From: Litchfieldia sinesaloumensis
GTDB lineage: Bacteria > Bacillota > Bacilli > Bacillales > Bacillaceae_L
Direction: 5' to 3'
Length of the DNA stretch: 64,000 nucleotides
Assembly (NCBI RefSeq): GCF_900156865.1
Contig: NZ_LT732529.1
Location: 2,215,805 to 2,279,804 of the forward strand
The translations under genes were made by a program, and so were the position numbers. The notes below the pieces were generated by a model, which made no database searches, had not been told where the DNA came from, and saw only the letters and a list, made by a program, of their open reading frames with translations. Positions 45,870 to 58,194 of this stretch are shown here, piece after piece (position 1 is the first letter of the stretch; every line of letters begins with the position of its first letter).

Positions 45870-46895
45870 TTAATGCGGGATGAAAGAAAGTCTTTCTACC
45901 TTCTCTAGCATATCTAGGCTGTGTTTTAATTCAAATAGACTGACCCCATAGATTTCTTCAAGGGAACGATTCTCAAGCTCCATTCCATGAAGTTCAGCAC
46001 TATATAAATGTAAAGCAGCAGCATATGCAGCTGGGTCTTCCTCCTCCATCGTTAAGGGATAGAGAATAAAAAGATGCTGAAGCCAAATCTCTTTTGCCGT
46101 TTCATAAAGAGTAGGATTTTCATTTTGCAAGTTCGTATCTAATAGAGATAATACTTTACTTGTAAATGGAGACATCGATGGATCAACTAGTTTTGATGGG
46201 TTCACCTTCCTGGTCTCTCCAAGTTTCTCAACTTCTATCTCCAGATCTACCTGGTTGGTCACAAGTAATTGCAAGATAACCGTTTTTACAACAGGGTGTT
46301 TCGTTGGTATGGTCAAAAAGGGAACAAGAATGTCAAGGTATTTCCGTATATTCAGTTCCTTCAAATTCTGAACGGTTGCAATTTGTTCTCCAACCTTTTC
46401 CTCATTATTTAAGACCTGTTGAAGTTGTTCCATTATATCTTCTTGTGAGCTTTCGACTTCTACTCTATCTGCATACAGCATTTTATTACTTAATTCCAAT
46501 AGCTGTGCTAGATTGTCAATAGACCCTGGTGGAACGGAGCCTTCGTCTAGGATAGCCTCGATTGTAGATTTCACCTCATCATATTGCCCAAGTTGAATTA
46601 GAATGGTCACATAAATTTGCAGCACATGAAAATAATCTCCGACGCCTTCGTTTAGCATCGCCAAACAATTTTCTTTTGCTTGCTCCAATTCCCCTACTTC
46701 AATTAGACAAATCACAATACCGAGTTCGATTTCGTGATTACCTCTCTCAAGAGCCTGGGCCTGTTTTAATAATGACAGAGCTTCTGAGAACTTTTTATTT
46801 GTTAAAGCTTCAAGCCCTTTTTCCATTAACCTTTCTTTTAACTTTGGAAAAGGGACTACTTTGTTTTGCTTGATATCATTTAAGTTTTTTTCCAT
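45870..46895 (-). CDS. ysoA: TPR-repeat protein YsoA
   Basis: The N-terminal half is built of TPR-like helix pairs (LMEKGLEALTNKKFSEALSLLKQAQALERGN, then HEIELGIVICLIEVGELEQAKENCLAML, then VLQIYVTILIQLGQYDEVKSTIEAIL). The C-terminal half is all-helical and not repetitive. YsoA has this position and length in B. subtilis; its function is unknown, and protein-protein binding is presumed. No signal peptide or membrane segment is visible. Confidence 0.9.
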   Translation of the reverse strand: MEKNLNDIKQNKVVPFPKLKERLMEKGLEALTNKKFSEALSLLKQAQALERGNHEIELGIVICLIEVGELEQAKENCLAMLNEGVGDYFHVLQIYVTILIQLGQYDEVKSTIEAILDEGSVPPGSIDNLAQLLELSNKMLYADRVEVESSQEDIMEQLQQVLNNEEKVGEQIATVQNLKELNIRKYLDILVPFLTIPTKHPVVKTVILQLLVTNQVDLEIEVEKLGETRKVNPSKLVDPSMSPFTSKVLSLLDTNLQNENPTLYETAKEIWLQHLFILYPLTMEEEDPAAYAAALHLYSAELHGMELENRSLEEIYGVSLFELKHSLDMLEKVERLSFIPH

Positions 46896-46987
46896 AGAGT
46901 TTTTCCAACCCCAGATTCTTTTTCTACTTGAGTAATTAGTGTACCAATGTGAATACGAGAAAACAATAGGGGTGTCATTTTTGTAGC

Positions 46988-47020
46988 AAAAAAATAGACA
47001 AAGCCGAAATGACTTTGTCT
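46988..47020 (-). terminator. Terminator of the ilv-leu operon
   Basis: An AGACAAAG/CTTTGTCT stem followed on the minus strand by a run of seven T, just downstream of the leuD stop codon. Confidence 0.9.
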
Positions 47021-47025
47021 CCAGT

Positions 47026-47613
47026 TTAGTTCACTTTTTTAAGTTCGTATTCTTTGATTTGTTGATCATAGGATAGAGTCTTATCGATTTCATCCCATCC
47101 ATTAATCAGCATCTCTTTCCAATATGAATCAATCGTAAATTCTGCTTTATAACCCTTTGAATCTACAATTGTTTGCTCTTCTAAAGAAATTGTACATTGA
47201 TATTCAGCGTCATTTGCCTCTTTTAGAAGGTACTCGATCACGCTTTTTTCTAATACAATTGGAAGCAATCCATTCTTTAAACAGTTATTGTAGAAAATAT
47301 CAGCAAATGAAGGAGCAAGGATTGCCTTGAATCCATAATCATGTAATGCCCATGGTGCGTGCTCACGTGACGAACCACAACCAAAGTTCTCGTTCACTAC
47401 TAATATTGTTGCACCTTCATTTTCTTTACGATTCAATTCAAAGTCAGGATTTGGGCTTCCATCAGCTTCAAAGCGCCAATCGAAAAAGGCATATTTTCCA
47501 AACCCAGTTCGTTCGATACTCTTTAAAAATTGCTTTGGAATAATCTGATCTGTATCCACATTATTTCGATCCATTCCTGCAACTTTACCTTGATGTGTTA
47601 CAAATGGTTCCAT
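47026..47613 (-). CDS. leuD: 3-isopropylmalate dehydratase small subunit
   Basis: LeuD forms isopropylmalate isomerase with LeuC, interconverting 2- and 3-isopropylmalate in leucine synthesis. The family segments MDRNNVDTDQIIPKQFLKSI, FGCGSSREHAPWAL and NNCLKNGLLPIVL are present. Its 195 residues are normal. It begins two bases after leuC and is the last gene of the operon, before a strong terminator. Confidence 0.97.
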   Translation of the reverse strand: MEPFVTHQGKVAGMDRNNVDTDQIIPKQFLKSIERTGFGKYAFFDWRFEADGSPNPDFELNRKENEGATILVVNENFGCGSSREHAPWALHDYGFKAILAPSFADIFYNNCLKNGLLPIVLEKSVIEYLLKEANDAEYQCTISLEEQTIVDSKGYKAEFTIDSYWKEMLINGWDEIDKTLSYDQQIKEYELKKVN

Positions 47614-47615
47614 AA

Positions 47616-49043
47616 TTATGCCTCCTCCCCTGCTGCTACTTTTTGAATTTTGCGGACATCTACAAATTTGCCATAGATTGCTGCTGCTGCTGCCATGGCT
47701 GGACTAACTAAGTGTGTACGAGCACCCTTCCCTTGACGACCCTCGAAGTTACGGTTAGAAGTAGACGCACATCTTTCGCCAGCAGGTACTACGTCAGGGT
47801 TCATACTTAAGCACATACTACATCCCGCATCACGCCATTCAAAGCCCGCTTCGCGGAATACATCAGCAAGACCTTCCTGTTCAGCTTGAACCTTAACTTG
47901 TTGAGATCCTGGAACTACCAATGCTCGTACCTTTGGAGATACCTTTTGACCACGAATAATTTCTGCAGCTTCACGTAAATCCCCGATTCGAGAATTTGTA
48001 CATGATCCAATAAACACATGCTGGACTTCAATCTCGTTAATCGGAGTACCAGGTGCAAGATCCATATATTCATAAGCACGCTGAGCTGATTTTTTATCAA
48101 CTTCTTTTTTGAAATCCTCAGGATAAGGAACTGTATCTTCAATTGTTACACTCATTGACGGGTTTGTACCCCATGTTACAGTTGGTAATATTTCATCTGC
48201 ATGAATTTCTAATACCGCATCAAAAACTGCACCTTCATCGGTAGCAAGGTTCTTCCATCGTTCAACAGCCTTTGCAAACTCTTCGCCTTCTGGACTATGT
48301 TTTCTTCCTTTTAAATAGGAGAAAGTCGTTTCATCCGGACTAATTAAACCAGCTTTAGCTCCACCTTCGATAGACATGTTACAAATGGTCATTCTTTCTT
48401 CCATTGACATATTACGTATAGCTTCGCCTGTGTATTCAATAACATGTCCTGTTCCAAAATCAATACCAAATTTGCGGATAATGGATAATATAACATCCTT
48501 TGCATACACACCAGGTGATAATGGACCAACTACATTTACCTGCATGGTTTTAGGTTTTTGTTGCCAAAGTGTTTGAGTTGCAAGTACATGCTCCACTTCA
48601 CTTGTCCCAATCCCAAATGCTAATGCTCCAAATGCGCCATGTGTTGACGTATGGCTATCACCACAAACAATTGTTTTTCCTGGTTGAGTTAAGCCTAGTT
48701 CCGGTCCAATAACGTGGACGATTCCTTGTTCTGGACTATAAAGGTCTGCTAACGGAATATTAAATTCCTTACAATTCTTTTCTAATGCACTCATTTGTTT
48801 AGCCGCAATCTCGTCCTTTGTTTGGAAGCGATCACTAGTTGTTGGCACATTATGGTCCATCGTTGCAAAAGTTAAATCTGGTCTTCTAACTTTTCTATTC
48901 TTTATACGTAACCCTTCAAAGGCTTGTGGAGAAGTTACTTCATGGACTAAATGTAGGTCAATGTAGAGTAGATTTGGTTTCCCCTCTTCATGATTGATAA
49001 CGTGCTGATTCCAAATTTTTTCAATAATTGTTTTCGGTGCCAT
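47616..49043 (-). CDS. leuC: 3-isopropylmalate dehydratase large subunit
   Basis: LeuC is the aconitase-family [4Fe-4S] subunit. Cluster cysteines lie in [13 protein letters not shown] and [11 protein letters not shown], and the substrate region [33 protein letters not shown] is conserved. The ORF begins with an ATG directly abutting GGAGG (no spacing), so the ATG four codons later, which matches the family N-terminus [11 protein letters not shown], is preferred; 475 residues. It lies between leuB and leuD. Confidence 0.96.
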   Translation of the reverse strand: MAPKTIIEKIWNQHVINHEEGKPNLLYIDLHLVHEVTSPQAFEGLRIKNRKVRRPDLTFATMDHNVPTTSDRFQTKDEIAAKQMSALEKNCKEFNIPLADLYSPEQGIVHVIGPELGLTQPGKTIVCGDSHTSTHGAFGALAFGIGTSEVEHVLATQTLWQQKPKTMQVNVVGPLSPGVYAKDVILSIIRKFGIDFGTGHVIEYTGEAIRNMSMEERMTICNMSIEGGAKAGLISPDETTFSYLKGRKHSPEGEEFAKAVERWKNLATDEGAVFDAVLEIHADEILPTVTWGTNPSMSVTIEDTVPYPEDFKKEVDKKSAQRAYEYMDLAPGTPINEIEVQHVFIGSCTNSRIGDLREAAEIIRGQKVSPKVRALVVPGSQQVKVQAEQEGLADVFREAGFEWRDAGCSMCLSMNPDVVPAGERCASTSNRNFEGRQGKGARTHLVSPAMAAAAAIYGKFVDVRKIQKVAAGEEA

Positions 49044-49117
49044 TAGTATCTTCATCCTCCTTTTTCACTATATTTGAAAAGATAAGCTCGGTATATACCG
49101 AGCTATCAGTGGTTCTG

Positions 49118-50230
49118 CTATGCATATGCAGACATAATATTAGAAATCGCCCCGTCCTCAACTAAGGCTTCTTTAATTTTTTCCACCATTTCAGTTGTTG
49201 AAATTGCCCTTTGTTGTCCCCCTGCAACATCTGCAGTTCGGTAGCCAGCGTTTAACACTTCATCGACCGCTTTTTCCACTGCTTTTGCTTCTTCTTCTAA
49301 TCCAAAGGATAAGCGTAGAAGCATTGCTGCGGAAAGGATAGTTGCAATTGGATTCGCAATATCTTGACCAGCGATATCCGGTGCCGAACCATGGATTGGT
49401 TCGTATAAACTAGGTCCATTCGTTGATAAACTTGCTGAAGGAAGCATTCCTAGCGATCCTGTTAACATCGAGGCCTCATCGCTCAATATATCCCCAAACA
49501 TATTCTCTGTTACGATTACATCAAATTGTCTTGGATTACGGATTAATTGCATTGCTGCATTATCGACTAGCATGTGCTCTAACGTAATGTCAGGATATGA
49601 TGCTGCTACTTCTTCAGCAACTTCACGCCACATTCTACTTGATTCCAGCACATTCGCCTTGTCGACGGATGTTACTTTCTTCTTTCTAGTTGTAGCCATT
49701 TCAAATGCTTTTTCAATGATTCGTTTCATTTCCGAACGTTTGTAGGATAAAGTATCAACAACAGCTTCCTCTCCATCCTCTAGCGTTCTTCCACTTGGCT
49801 TTCCAAAGTAAAGGCCTCCTGTAAGTTCCCTTACAATTACGAAATCTGCCCCTTCGATTACTTCTTGTTTAAGTGGAGAAGCATCTAGCAAACTAGTAAA
49901 GCATGTTACCGGTCTTACATTTGCATATAAGTTCAATGCTTTTCGGATTTGTAATAGCCCTTTTTCAGGGCGTAAATGTGGGGGATTGGAATCCCATTTA
50001 GGACCTCCAACAGCCCCTAGCAATACTGCATCACTTTGTTTACATATCTCCAGTGTCTCCGCCGGAAGAGGAGTGCCTTCAGCGTCAATTGCTGCACCAC
50101 CTATTAAAGCGTGTTGAAATATAAACTCATGATTGTATTGTTCGGCGACAGCCTTTAACACTTCGATTGCCCCTTTAGTTACTTCTTTACCTACGCCATC
50201 TCCACGAAGTACGGCAATACGTTTCTTCAT
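49118..50230 (-). CDS. leuB: 3-isopropylmalate dehydrogenase
   Basis: LeuB oxidises and decarboxylates 3-isopropylmalate to 2-oxoisocaproate with NAD. It begins KKRIAVLRGDGVGKEVTKGAIEVL. The metal and substrate residues lie in RELTGGLYFGKPSG, VDNAAMQLIRNPRQFDVIVTENMFGDILSDEASMLTGSLGMLPSASL and the NAD loop EPIHGSAPDIAGQDIANPIATI. At 370 residues it is typical. It lies 51 bases after leuA in the same operon. Confidence 0.97.
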   Translation of the reverse strand: MKKRIAVLRGDGVGKEVTKGAIEVLKAVAEQYNHEFIFQHALIGGAAIDAEGTPLPAETLEICKQSDAVLLGAVGGPKWDSNPPHLRPEKGLLQIRKALNLYANVRPVTCFTSLLDASPLKQEVIEGADFVIVRELTGGLYFGKPSGRTLEDGEEAVVDTLSYKRSEMKRIIEKAFEMATTRKKKVTSVDKANVLESSRMWREVAEEVAASYPDITLEHMLVDNAAMQLIRNPRQFDVIVTENMFGDILSDEASMLTGSLGMLPSASLSTNGPSLYEPIHGSAPDIAGQDIANPIATILSAAMLLRLSFGLEEEAKAVEKAVDEVLNAGYRTADVAGGQQRAISTTEMVEKIKEALVEDGAISNIMSAYA

Positions 50231-50281
50231 TCTGACTCCTCCTCTTTTTCTTTTAACACTGAAAATCGTATTTAGTGCGTT

Positions 50282-52838
<2,557 letters not shown>

Positions 52839-52893
52839 TTAAAATCTCTCCCTTATTAGAAATAAATTATATATATTAATGTGATTAATACCC

Positions 52894-53415
52894 TTAAACA
52901 ATTGAAAAAGAAGATTTTGAATTAGTTGTTGCTTTTTGATTACCTCTTGTGAATGCTGTTGTGCCTGTTCTGGCTACTTCTTTAATGCCATATGGCTTTA
53001 AGAGGTCAATTAATGCTTCTACTTTTTCAGATTCACCTGTTACTTGAATAACTAGGCTATCCTTACTCACGTCAATAATGGTTGCGCGGAAAGGATCTAT
53101 TAAACTATAAATCTCATTTCTATTTGATGGACTGGATGCTACTTTAATGAGAGCGAGCTCCCTAGCTACAATAGCTTGATTCGTAATATCCATAACCTTA
53201 ATAACATCGATTTGTTTGTTTAACTGCTTGGTAATTTGTTCTACTACCGTTTCTTCATCTACATGAATCACAAATGTCATTCTGGAAAGACCTTCAGTTT
53301 CGGAATGACCAACTGTAATGCTTTCAATATTATAGTGACGCTTTGTTAACAAGCCGGTAATTCGATTTAATACACCTGCACGGTTATTTACTTGTAAGGT
53401 AATAATCCTTTTCAC
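52894..53415 (-). CDS. ilvH: Acetolactate synthase small (regulatory) subunit
   Basis: IlvH confers valine feedback regulation on IlvB and raises its activity. The N-terminal ACT domain ([44 protein letters not shown]) is conserved, and a second ACT-like domain follows. Its 173 residues are typical. The start overlaps the ilvB stop by four bases. Confidence 0.96.
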   Translation of the reverse strand: MKRIITLQVNNRAGVLNRITGLLTKRHYNIESITVGHSETEGLSRMTFVIHVDEETVVEQITKQLNKQIDVIKVMDITNQAIVARELALIKVASSPSNRNEIYSLIDPFRATIIDVSKDSLVIQVTGESEKVEALIDLLKPYGIKEVARTGTTAFTRGNQKATTNSKSSFSIV

Positions 53416-55130
53416 AGCTTAACACCTACCATTTCGTGATGACCCTTTCCAGGTGCAACCATTGGGTACACATTTTCAAAAGGTGTCACACTAAAGTCCA
53501 TGAGAACAGGTCCTTCGTGTTCTAGTGCTTCTTTTAATACTTGTTCTGCTTCTTTTTCATTCGAAGCTTTTAAACCTTTTATTCCATATGCGTCAGCAAG
53601 TTTCATAAAATCAGGTTGATTCGGAATTAATGAGTGTGAATATCTTTCCTTATAGAATATCTGCTGCCATTGTCTTACCATTCCTAAGGCTCTGTTGTTT
53701 AGAATGATAATTTTGATTGGTAGATTTAACTCTTGTATGACTGAAAGCTCTTGAGATGTCATTTGGAACCCACCATCTCCAAGAATAGAAACTACTGTTG
53801 AAGATCTTTCAGCTAACTGTGCACCAATACTTGATGGTAAACCAAAGCCCATTGTTCCGAGACCACCTGATGTGACCCAGCGATTTGGCTTTGTAAATTG
53901 ATAGTACTGAGCTGCCCACATTTGGTGTTGACCAACATCTGTAGTTACAATTGCCTCACCTTTTGTATATTGGTAAATGAGTTCGATTAATTTTTGTGGT
54001 TTTAACTCGACATCAGATGGTTCATACACTAGTGGATATTCTTCTTTCCATCCAGCTAGTTGTTCTCTCCATTCAAGAGAATTTCCAGGTTTACCATTCT
54101 GGTGAACCAAGCTTTTCAGAACTTCTTTGGCATCCCCTACAACCGGAATTTTCGTTGGGATATTTTTACCTATTTCTGCAGGGTCAATATCGATATGTGC
54201 GACTGTTGCGTTCGGAGCAAAATGTTGTAAATTACCTGTTAATCTATCATCAAATCTGGCTCCGATACTTATTAGCAGGTCACATTCGTGTAATGCCATA
54301 TTTGCGGAATACGTACCGTGCATCCCAGCCATTCCAAGAAACAACGGATGGTCGGCAGGGAAACCGCCTAGACCTAAAAGAGTATGTGCCACTGGAATAT
54401 TTTGTTGTTCAACGTATTCTTTTAATTCTTCAGCAGCCTTCGCATGCAGAACTCCAGCTCCTGCTAGAATTACTGGCTTTTTCGCTTGGCTAACAGCTTC
54501 AACTAGTTTGCGAATTTGAAGGTGGTTAGGCTGAATGGTTGGTTGATAACCAGGTAAGTGAATCTCTTGATCGTAATTAAATTCCGCTTCGTTTACTGTC
54601 ATATCTTTCGGAATATCAATCAAGACAGGTCCCGGTCTTCCTGAAGTAGCAATGTAAAATGCTTCTTTAATAATCTTAGGTAGGTCTTTTACGTCTCTGA
54701 CCTGATAACTATGTTTTGTAATCGGCATTGTGATTCCTAGTACATCTGCTTCTTGGAATGCATCCGAACCAATTACGCTCGATGCAACCTGACCTGTAAA
54801 TACAACAAGTGGAAGTGAATCAATCATTGCATCAGTTAATCCAGTAACGATATTCGTTGCACCCGGTCCGGAAGTTGCAATGACGACGCCTGGTTTCCCT
54901 GAAATTCTCGCATACCCCTCAGCTGCGTGGATACCACCTTGCTCATGTCTAGTTAGGACATGAAATATCCCTGAATCATATAAACTATCATAAATATTTA
55001 GTACTGCACCGCCAGGATATCCAAAAATGACTTCTACGTTTTCCTTTTTTAATGATTCGATTAACATCTGGGAACCATTCATTTTTGTAGAAGCTTTTGT
55101 TTGGTCTTCCACTTTTGCATTTACACCCAT
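53412..55130 (-). CDS. ilvB: Acetolactate synthase large (catalytic) subunit
   Basis: IlvB is a thiamine-diphosphate enzyme that makes acetolactate. The catalytic Glu lies in [18 protein letters not shown]. The TPP/Mg motif is [29 protein letters not shown], and the typical [10 protein letters not shown] and [10 protein letters not shown] segments are present. Its 572 residues are normal. A ribosome site, AAGGAAAA, precedes the ATG. It is the first gene of ilvBHC-leuABCD, behind a T-box leader. Confidence 0.97.
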   Translation of the reverse strand: MGVNAKVEDQTKASTKMNGSQMLIESLKKENVEVIFGYPGGAVLNIYDSLYDSGIFHVLTRHEQGGIHAAEGYARISGKPGVVIATSGPGATNIVTGLTDAMIDSLPLVVFTGQVASSVIGSDAFQEADVLGITMPITKHSYQVRDVKDLPKIIKEAFYIATSGRPGPVLIDIPKDMTVNEAEFNYDQEIHLPGYQPTIQPNHLQIRKLVEAVSQAKKPVILAGAGVLHAKAAEELKEYVEQQNIPVAHTLLGLGGFPADHPLFLGMAGMHGTYSANMALHECDLLISIGARFDDRLTGNLQHFAPNATVAHIDIDPAEIGKNIPTKIPVVGDAKEVLKSLVHQNGKPGNSLEWREQLAGWKEEYPLVYEPSDVELKPQKLIELIYQYTKGEAIVTTDVGQHQMWAAQYYQFTKPNRWVTSGGLGTMGFGLPSSIGAQLAERSSTVVSILGDGGFQMTSQELSVIQELNLPIKIIILNNRALGMVRQWQQIFYKERYSHSLIPNQPDFMKLADAYGIKGLKASNEKEAEQVLKEALEHEGPVLMDFSVTPFENVYPMVAPGKGHHEMVGVKL

Positions 55131-55494
55131 TTTTCCTTACATCCCTTCCTTTTTGAAAATAAAAAATAAAAATGCCAATCCACCCACTAGACCAATTTTT
55201 TGGTCGAAGGGGCGAAAAGGCATTTATCACTTTCCACGGTACCACCCTTGTTCGTGATCAAAAGACCACCTCAGGAACAACATGTGTTGTTCATTTTGAT
55301 AACGGGTGAGCTGTAACCAAACACCCGATTAGCCCTACTAAAAGTAATCTTTCAGGCTAACACTCCGAGGTGAGTTCATCTAACGGGATAACACCGGTTT
55401 CCACCATTTCCGGCTCTCTGTGGTTATCGTTACGTAAGACTACTTATCCTCTTCAACGTTTATGAATATTCAATATTTTCTACATACATCTCTA
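55131..55494 (-). promoter_or_regulatory. Leucine T-box leader of the ilv-leu operon
   Basis: The minus strand carries the T-box AAGGGTGGTACCGTGG (reverse of 55234-55249), then a strong terminator (55169-55225, AATGCC/GGCATT arms) and a T-rich tract. In stem I the specifier is CTC (55372-55374) inside GAACTCACC, a leucine codon. Uncharged tRNA-Leu(GAG) is thus the expected signal, as in B. subtilis. Upstream features AGAGAGCCGG and GGTGGAAACCGG of stem I are visible. Confidence 0.95.
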
Positions 55495-55500
55495 TAAACG

Positions 55501-55549
55501 ATTATGCTATCGGAATTACTTTAATACCAAAAAACTGAAACGCTTTACA
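55501..55549 (-). promoter_or_regulatory. Candidate promoter of the ilv-leu leader with imperfect cre-like site
   Basis: Minus strand TTGGTA (55525-55530), 18 bases, CATAAT (55501-55506) lies where the T-box leader should begin. Just upstream, TGAAACGCTTTACA (55536-55549) resembles a CcpA cre box but has the central CG shifted by one base. CcpA and CodY regulate this operon in B. subtilis; here only the promoter is reasonably supported. Confidence 0.5.
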
Positions 55550-55592
55550 CCATTGAAACTAAGGTATAAAAAAATTATCCAAATCCATTTTC

Positions 55593-55618
55593 CCTTCATC
55601 TTCCCATGGGGATGAAGG
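55593..55618. repeat. Inverted repeat upstream of the ilv promoter
   Basis: CCTTCATC (55593-55600) pairs with GATGAAGG (55611-55618) around TTCCCATGGG. There is no T run directly after it in either direction. The rest of the 55550-55940 stretch is AT-rich with no ORF and no other clear signal. Confidence 0.45.
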
Positions 55619-55939
55619 CTTATGTTTAGGAGTATTCTTATGCTGTCATATCACTATTTAATTTTAGTGAATGAGTAGAATTTGTTTTATATTAGGACCT
55701 ATATTACGCTCATTTTTTCTCGTAGTCAACACTATTTTATAGAATTGTTTGATTATTTTGATTTACAAGAATTACTGTACACGCTTACAACTTTGGTATA
55801 TTAAGGTTTTTAGAATTAAAAAAATTTCGTGAAAAATTCGTGAACTGTAAGTGAGTAGTTTCTTGTAAATGTAGGCGAAATTATGAAGACGTTAGATATT
55901 TGAAAAGATTCTTTGGATCAATCAAAAATTCGAGGAGAA

Positions 55940-55982
55940 AATAAAAAAACACTTCAATTCATAAGAATGAAAAGAAGTGTTT
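55940..55982 (-). terminator. Terminator of the tRNA-Arg gene
   Basis: AAACACTTC (55947-55955) and GAAGTGTTT (55974-55982) form a stem that is followed on the minus strand by seven T. It lies 18 bases downstream of the tRNA 3' end. Confidence 0.9.
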
Positions 55983-56000
55983 GTGATTGAATATGTAAAA

Positions 56001-56077
<77 letters not shown>

Positions 56078-56119
56078 ATTTTATTATTTTGTTGTCACCA
56101 CTCATTAGCGACATTTTTT

Positions 56120-56148
56120 ATTATAGTTATATAAGAATTAAATGTCAA
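56120..56148 (-). promoter_or_regulatory. Consensus sigma-A promoter of tRNA-Arg
   Basis: Minus strand TTGACA (56143-56148), exactly 17 bases, TATAAT (56120-56125): a perfect match to the housekeeping consensus, about 43 bases before the mature 5' end. This is typical of stable RNA genes. Confidence 0.92.
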
Positions 56149-56170
56149 CATCTTTTGAAGATTTTTTTCT

Positions 56171-56195
56171 AAAGGGAGTATTTTTTACTCCCTTT
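56171..56195. terminator. Hairpin after ysnB
   Basis: A perfect AAAGGGAGTA/TACTCCCTTT inverted repeat lies just downstream of the ysnB stop. On the minus strand it is followed by AGAAAAAAA rather than T, so it is not a standard intrinsic terminator. It may stabilise the mRNA end. Confidence 0.5.
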
Positions 56196-56204
56196 GGTAT
56201 TTTA

Positions 56205-56714
56205 TCATATTTTTAAACTTGTTGATAGTTCCTCAACAACATTACCTTTACTATCATAAAAATCGACATTTACTTGATTGACAACTAGTTCTAGAATGAC
56301 ATATGTTTTCTCTGCGCGCATTCTTGGCATGCGGAAACTTCCAGGATTGATAAACAAAACACCTTCAATCATCTCTGCACCAGCAATATGTGAATGTCCG
56401 AAACATGCAATCTTGGCGCCGACTTCCTCCGCACGATACTTAAGATTCATTAACGTCATTTTTACATTGTACAAATGACCATGAGTCAAATACACCTTAG
56501 CTCCGTTTAAAAGAATCACCATGTCATTTGGATAATTAGAATCGAAATCACAGTTTCCTCTAACAGCTGAGAATCCACTCATTTCTTCGGAATGAGATGG
56601 CAACTCCGAATCACCAAGATGGAGCATAAAATCTACATCATTTTTATGTCTTTCCTTAACTTCGAGTAATTCATTTGTAAGACCATGGCTATCACTGATT
56701 ATCAATACCTTCAT
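56205..56714 (-). CDS. ysnB: Metallophosphoesterase YsnB (YfcE family)
   Basis: A calcineurin-type phosphodiesterase with all five metal motifs: ISDSHG, LGDSE, GNCD, LTHGH and FGHSH. The 169-residue single-domain form belongs to the YfcE/MJ0936 group; the natural substrate is not known. The start overlaps the rdgB stop by four bases, forming the rph-rdgB-ysnB operon, as in B. subtilis. Confidence 0.93.
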   Translation of the reverse strand: MKVLIISDSHGLTNELLEVKERHKNDVDFMLHLGDSELPSHSEEMSGFSAVRGNCDFDSNYPNDMVILLNGAKVYLTHGHLYNVKMTLMNLKYRAEEVGAKIACFGHSHIAGAEMIEGVLFINPGSFRMPRMRAEKTYVILELVVNQVNVDFYDSKGNVVEELSTSLKI

Positions 56715-57316
56715 CTTTGAAACTCCTCATAATCTCTTAAAAGCGCATTTAACTTTCTAAGCGCATTTCCACGATGGCTGATTTCATTCTTCTCATCTTT
56801 TGATAATTGAGCCATTGTTTGTCCTTTTTCAGGCACAAAAAAGATAGGATCATATCCAAATCCTTTATCTCCTATCGGCTCTTCAGATATAATTCCTTCA
56901 CAAGTTCCCTCAACAATTTGCGTTTTCTCCCCTGGGATTGCCAATGCCAATGCACAGTGAAATTTTGCCGATCTCTTTTCTTTTGGAACCCCCATTAATT
57001 CATCTAAGACCTTATTAAGATTATCCAAATCATTTTTATGCTCTCCTGCGTACCTGGCCGAATAGACTCCCGGTCTACCGTCAAGATAATCAATTGAAAG
57101 TCCAGAATCATCCGCTATTACAGGAATATGGAGTTTATTTGCAATTTCTTCTGCCTTAATTTGAGCATTCTCAGAGAAAGTAGTCCCCGTTTCTTCAATA
57201 TCCCCTACATCAGGATAGTCAAGCAAAGATTTTACAATGATACCCTTGCTCGCAAATAAATCTCTAAATTCATTAACCTTCCCCTGATTTTTGGTAGCAA
57301 TCATAATCTCTTTCAC
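56711..57316 (-). CDS. rdgB: Inosine/xanthosine triphosphate pyrophosphatase
   Basis: This Ham1-family enzyme removes ITP, dITP and XTP from the nucleotide pool. The N-terminal IATKNQGKVNEFRDLF, central VIADDSGLSIDYLDGRPGVYSARYAG, GDKGFGYDPIFF and C-terminal SHRGNAL motifs are complete. An upstream TTG would add seven residues; the GTG used here has AAGGA 8 bases before it and starts one base after the rph stop. Length 201. B. subtilis name ysnA. Confidence 0.94.
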   Translation of the reverse strand: MKEIMIATKNQGKVNEFRDLFASKGIIVKSLLDYPDVGDIEETGTTFSENAQIKAEEIANKLHIPVIADDSGLSIDYLDGRPGVYSARYAGEHKNDLDNLNKVLDELMGVPKEKRSAKFHCALALAIPGEKTQIVEGTCEGIISEEPIGDKGFGYDPIFFVPEKGQTMAQLSKDEKNEISHRGNALRKLNALLRDYEEFQR

Positions 57317-57317
57317 G

Positions 57318-58067
57318 TTAAGAATCCTTCTTTCCAATTAAGTTTGCTAAGTCACCTAGTACACTCTTCTGCTCTTTAATTATTTCATTAATCCCTATTT
57401 CTGCTAATTCCAATAAATGTTGCAATTGCTTGCGCGAGAAAGTCGACTCCTCCCCGGTACCTTGTAGTTCAACAAACTCTCCTGCACCGGTCATGACAAT
57501 ATTCATATCTACATTTGCTTTTGAATCTTCTATGTAATTTAAATCAAGGATTTCTCCTTTTTCAGGATCTATTCCCACAGAAATTGCCGCTAAAAAATCA
57601 GTAATCGGGAAAGCCGTCATTTTTTTATTCTGATAGATTTTATGAACTGCAAGCACCATAGCGACGAAAGCACCTGTTATAGAGGCTGTTCTTGTACCGC
57701 CATCTGCCTGAATAACGTCACAATCAATCCATATCGTTCTTTCACCGAGCTGTTCAAGGTTAACAACTGATCGTAGAGCTCGTCCTATTAAACGCTGAAT
57801 CTCCATCGTTCTTCCAGAAATCTTACCCTTAGTCGATTCTCTCATATTACGTTGTTCTGTTGCTCTAGGAAGCATGGAATATTCGGCTGTAATCCAACCC
57901 TTTCCAGTCCCTCTCATAAAAGGAGGAACTCTGTCGTCTATACTCGCATTACAAATAACCTTTGTATCACCAACTTGTATTAACACAGATCCTTCCGGAT
58001 GCTTAATATAATTCAATTCAAATTGAATCGGCCGTAGCTGATTTGTAAGTCGTCCATCCACTCTCAA
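57318..58067 (-). CDS. rph: Ribonuclease PH
   Basis: RNase PH is a phosphorolytic 3'-5' exoribonuclease that trims tRNA precursors. The segments [52 protein letters not shown] and [20 protein letters not shown] are those of the family. The start is a TTG, which fits the family N-terminus (M-R-x-DGR) and has GGGGG about 10 bases before it. Its 249 residues are normal. It is first in an operon with rdgB and ysnB and follows gerM by 127 bases. Confidence 0.96.
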   Translation of the reverse strand: MRVDGRLTNQLRPIQFELNYIKHPEGSVLIQVGDTKVICNASIDDRVPPFMRGTGKGWITAEYSMLPRATEQRNMRESTKGKISGRTMEIQRLIGRALRSVVNLEQLGERTIWIDCDVIQADGGTRTASITGAFVAMVLAVHKIYQNKKMTAFPITDFLAAISVGIDPEKGEILDLNYIEDSKANVDMNIVMTGAGEFVELQGTGEESTFSRKQLQHLLELAEIGINEIIKEQKSVLGDLANLIGKKDS

Positions 58068-58158
58068 AAACCAAAAACCCCCTATCTATTCTATAAAAAA
58101 TGGCAGCACAACCTTTACCATCCTTATATAGTATAGCAAAATTTTTCTTTTCTAATAG

Positions 58159-58187
58159 TAAAAGGATGCGAACACTGTTCACATCCT
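58159..58187 (-). terminator. Terminator after gerM
   Basis: An 11-bp stem (58163-58173 with 58177-58187, one G-T pair) with a 3-base loop, followed on the minus strand by TTTTACT. It lies just after the gerM stop and before rph. Confidence 0.82.
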
Positions 58188-58194
58188 CGAGATA

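Noticed and set aside
55815-55848. CodY-like motif (AATTT..AAATT) and short direct repeats ATTCGTGAA upstream of the ilv promoter
   Set aside because: Three or more mismatches to the CodY consensus and too far (about 300 bases) from the promoter to be convincing.
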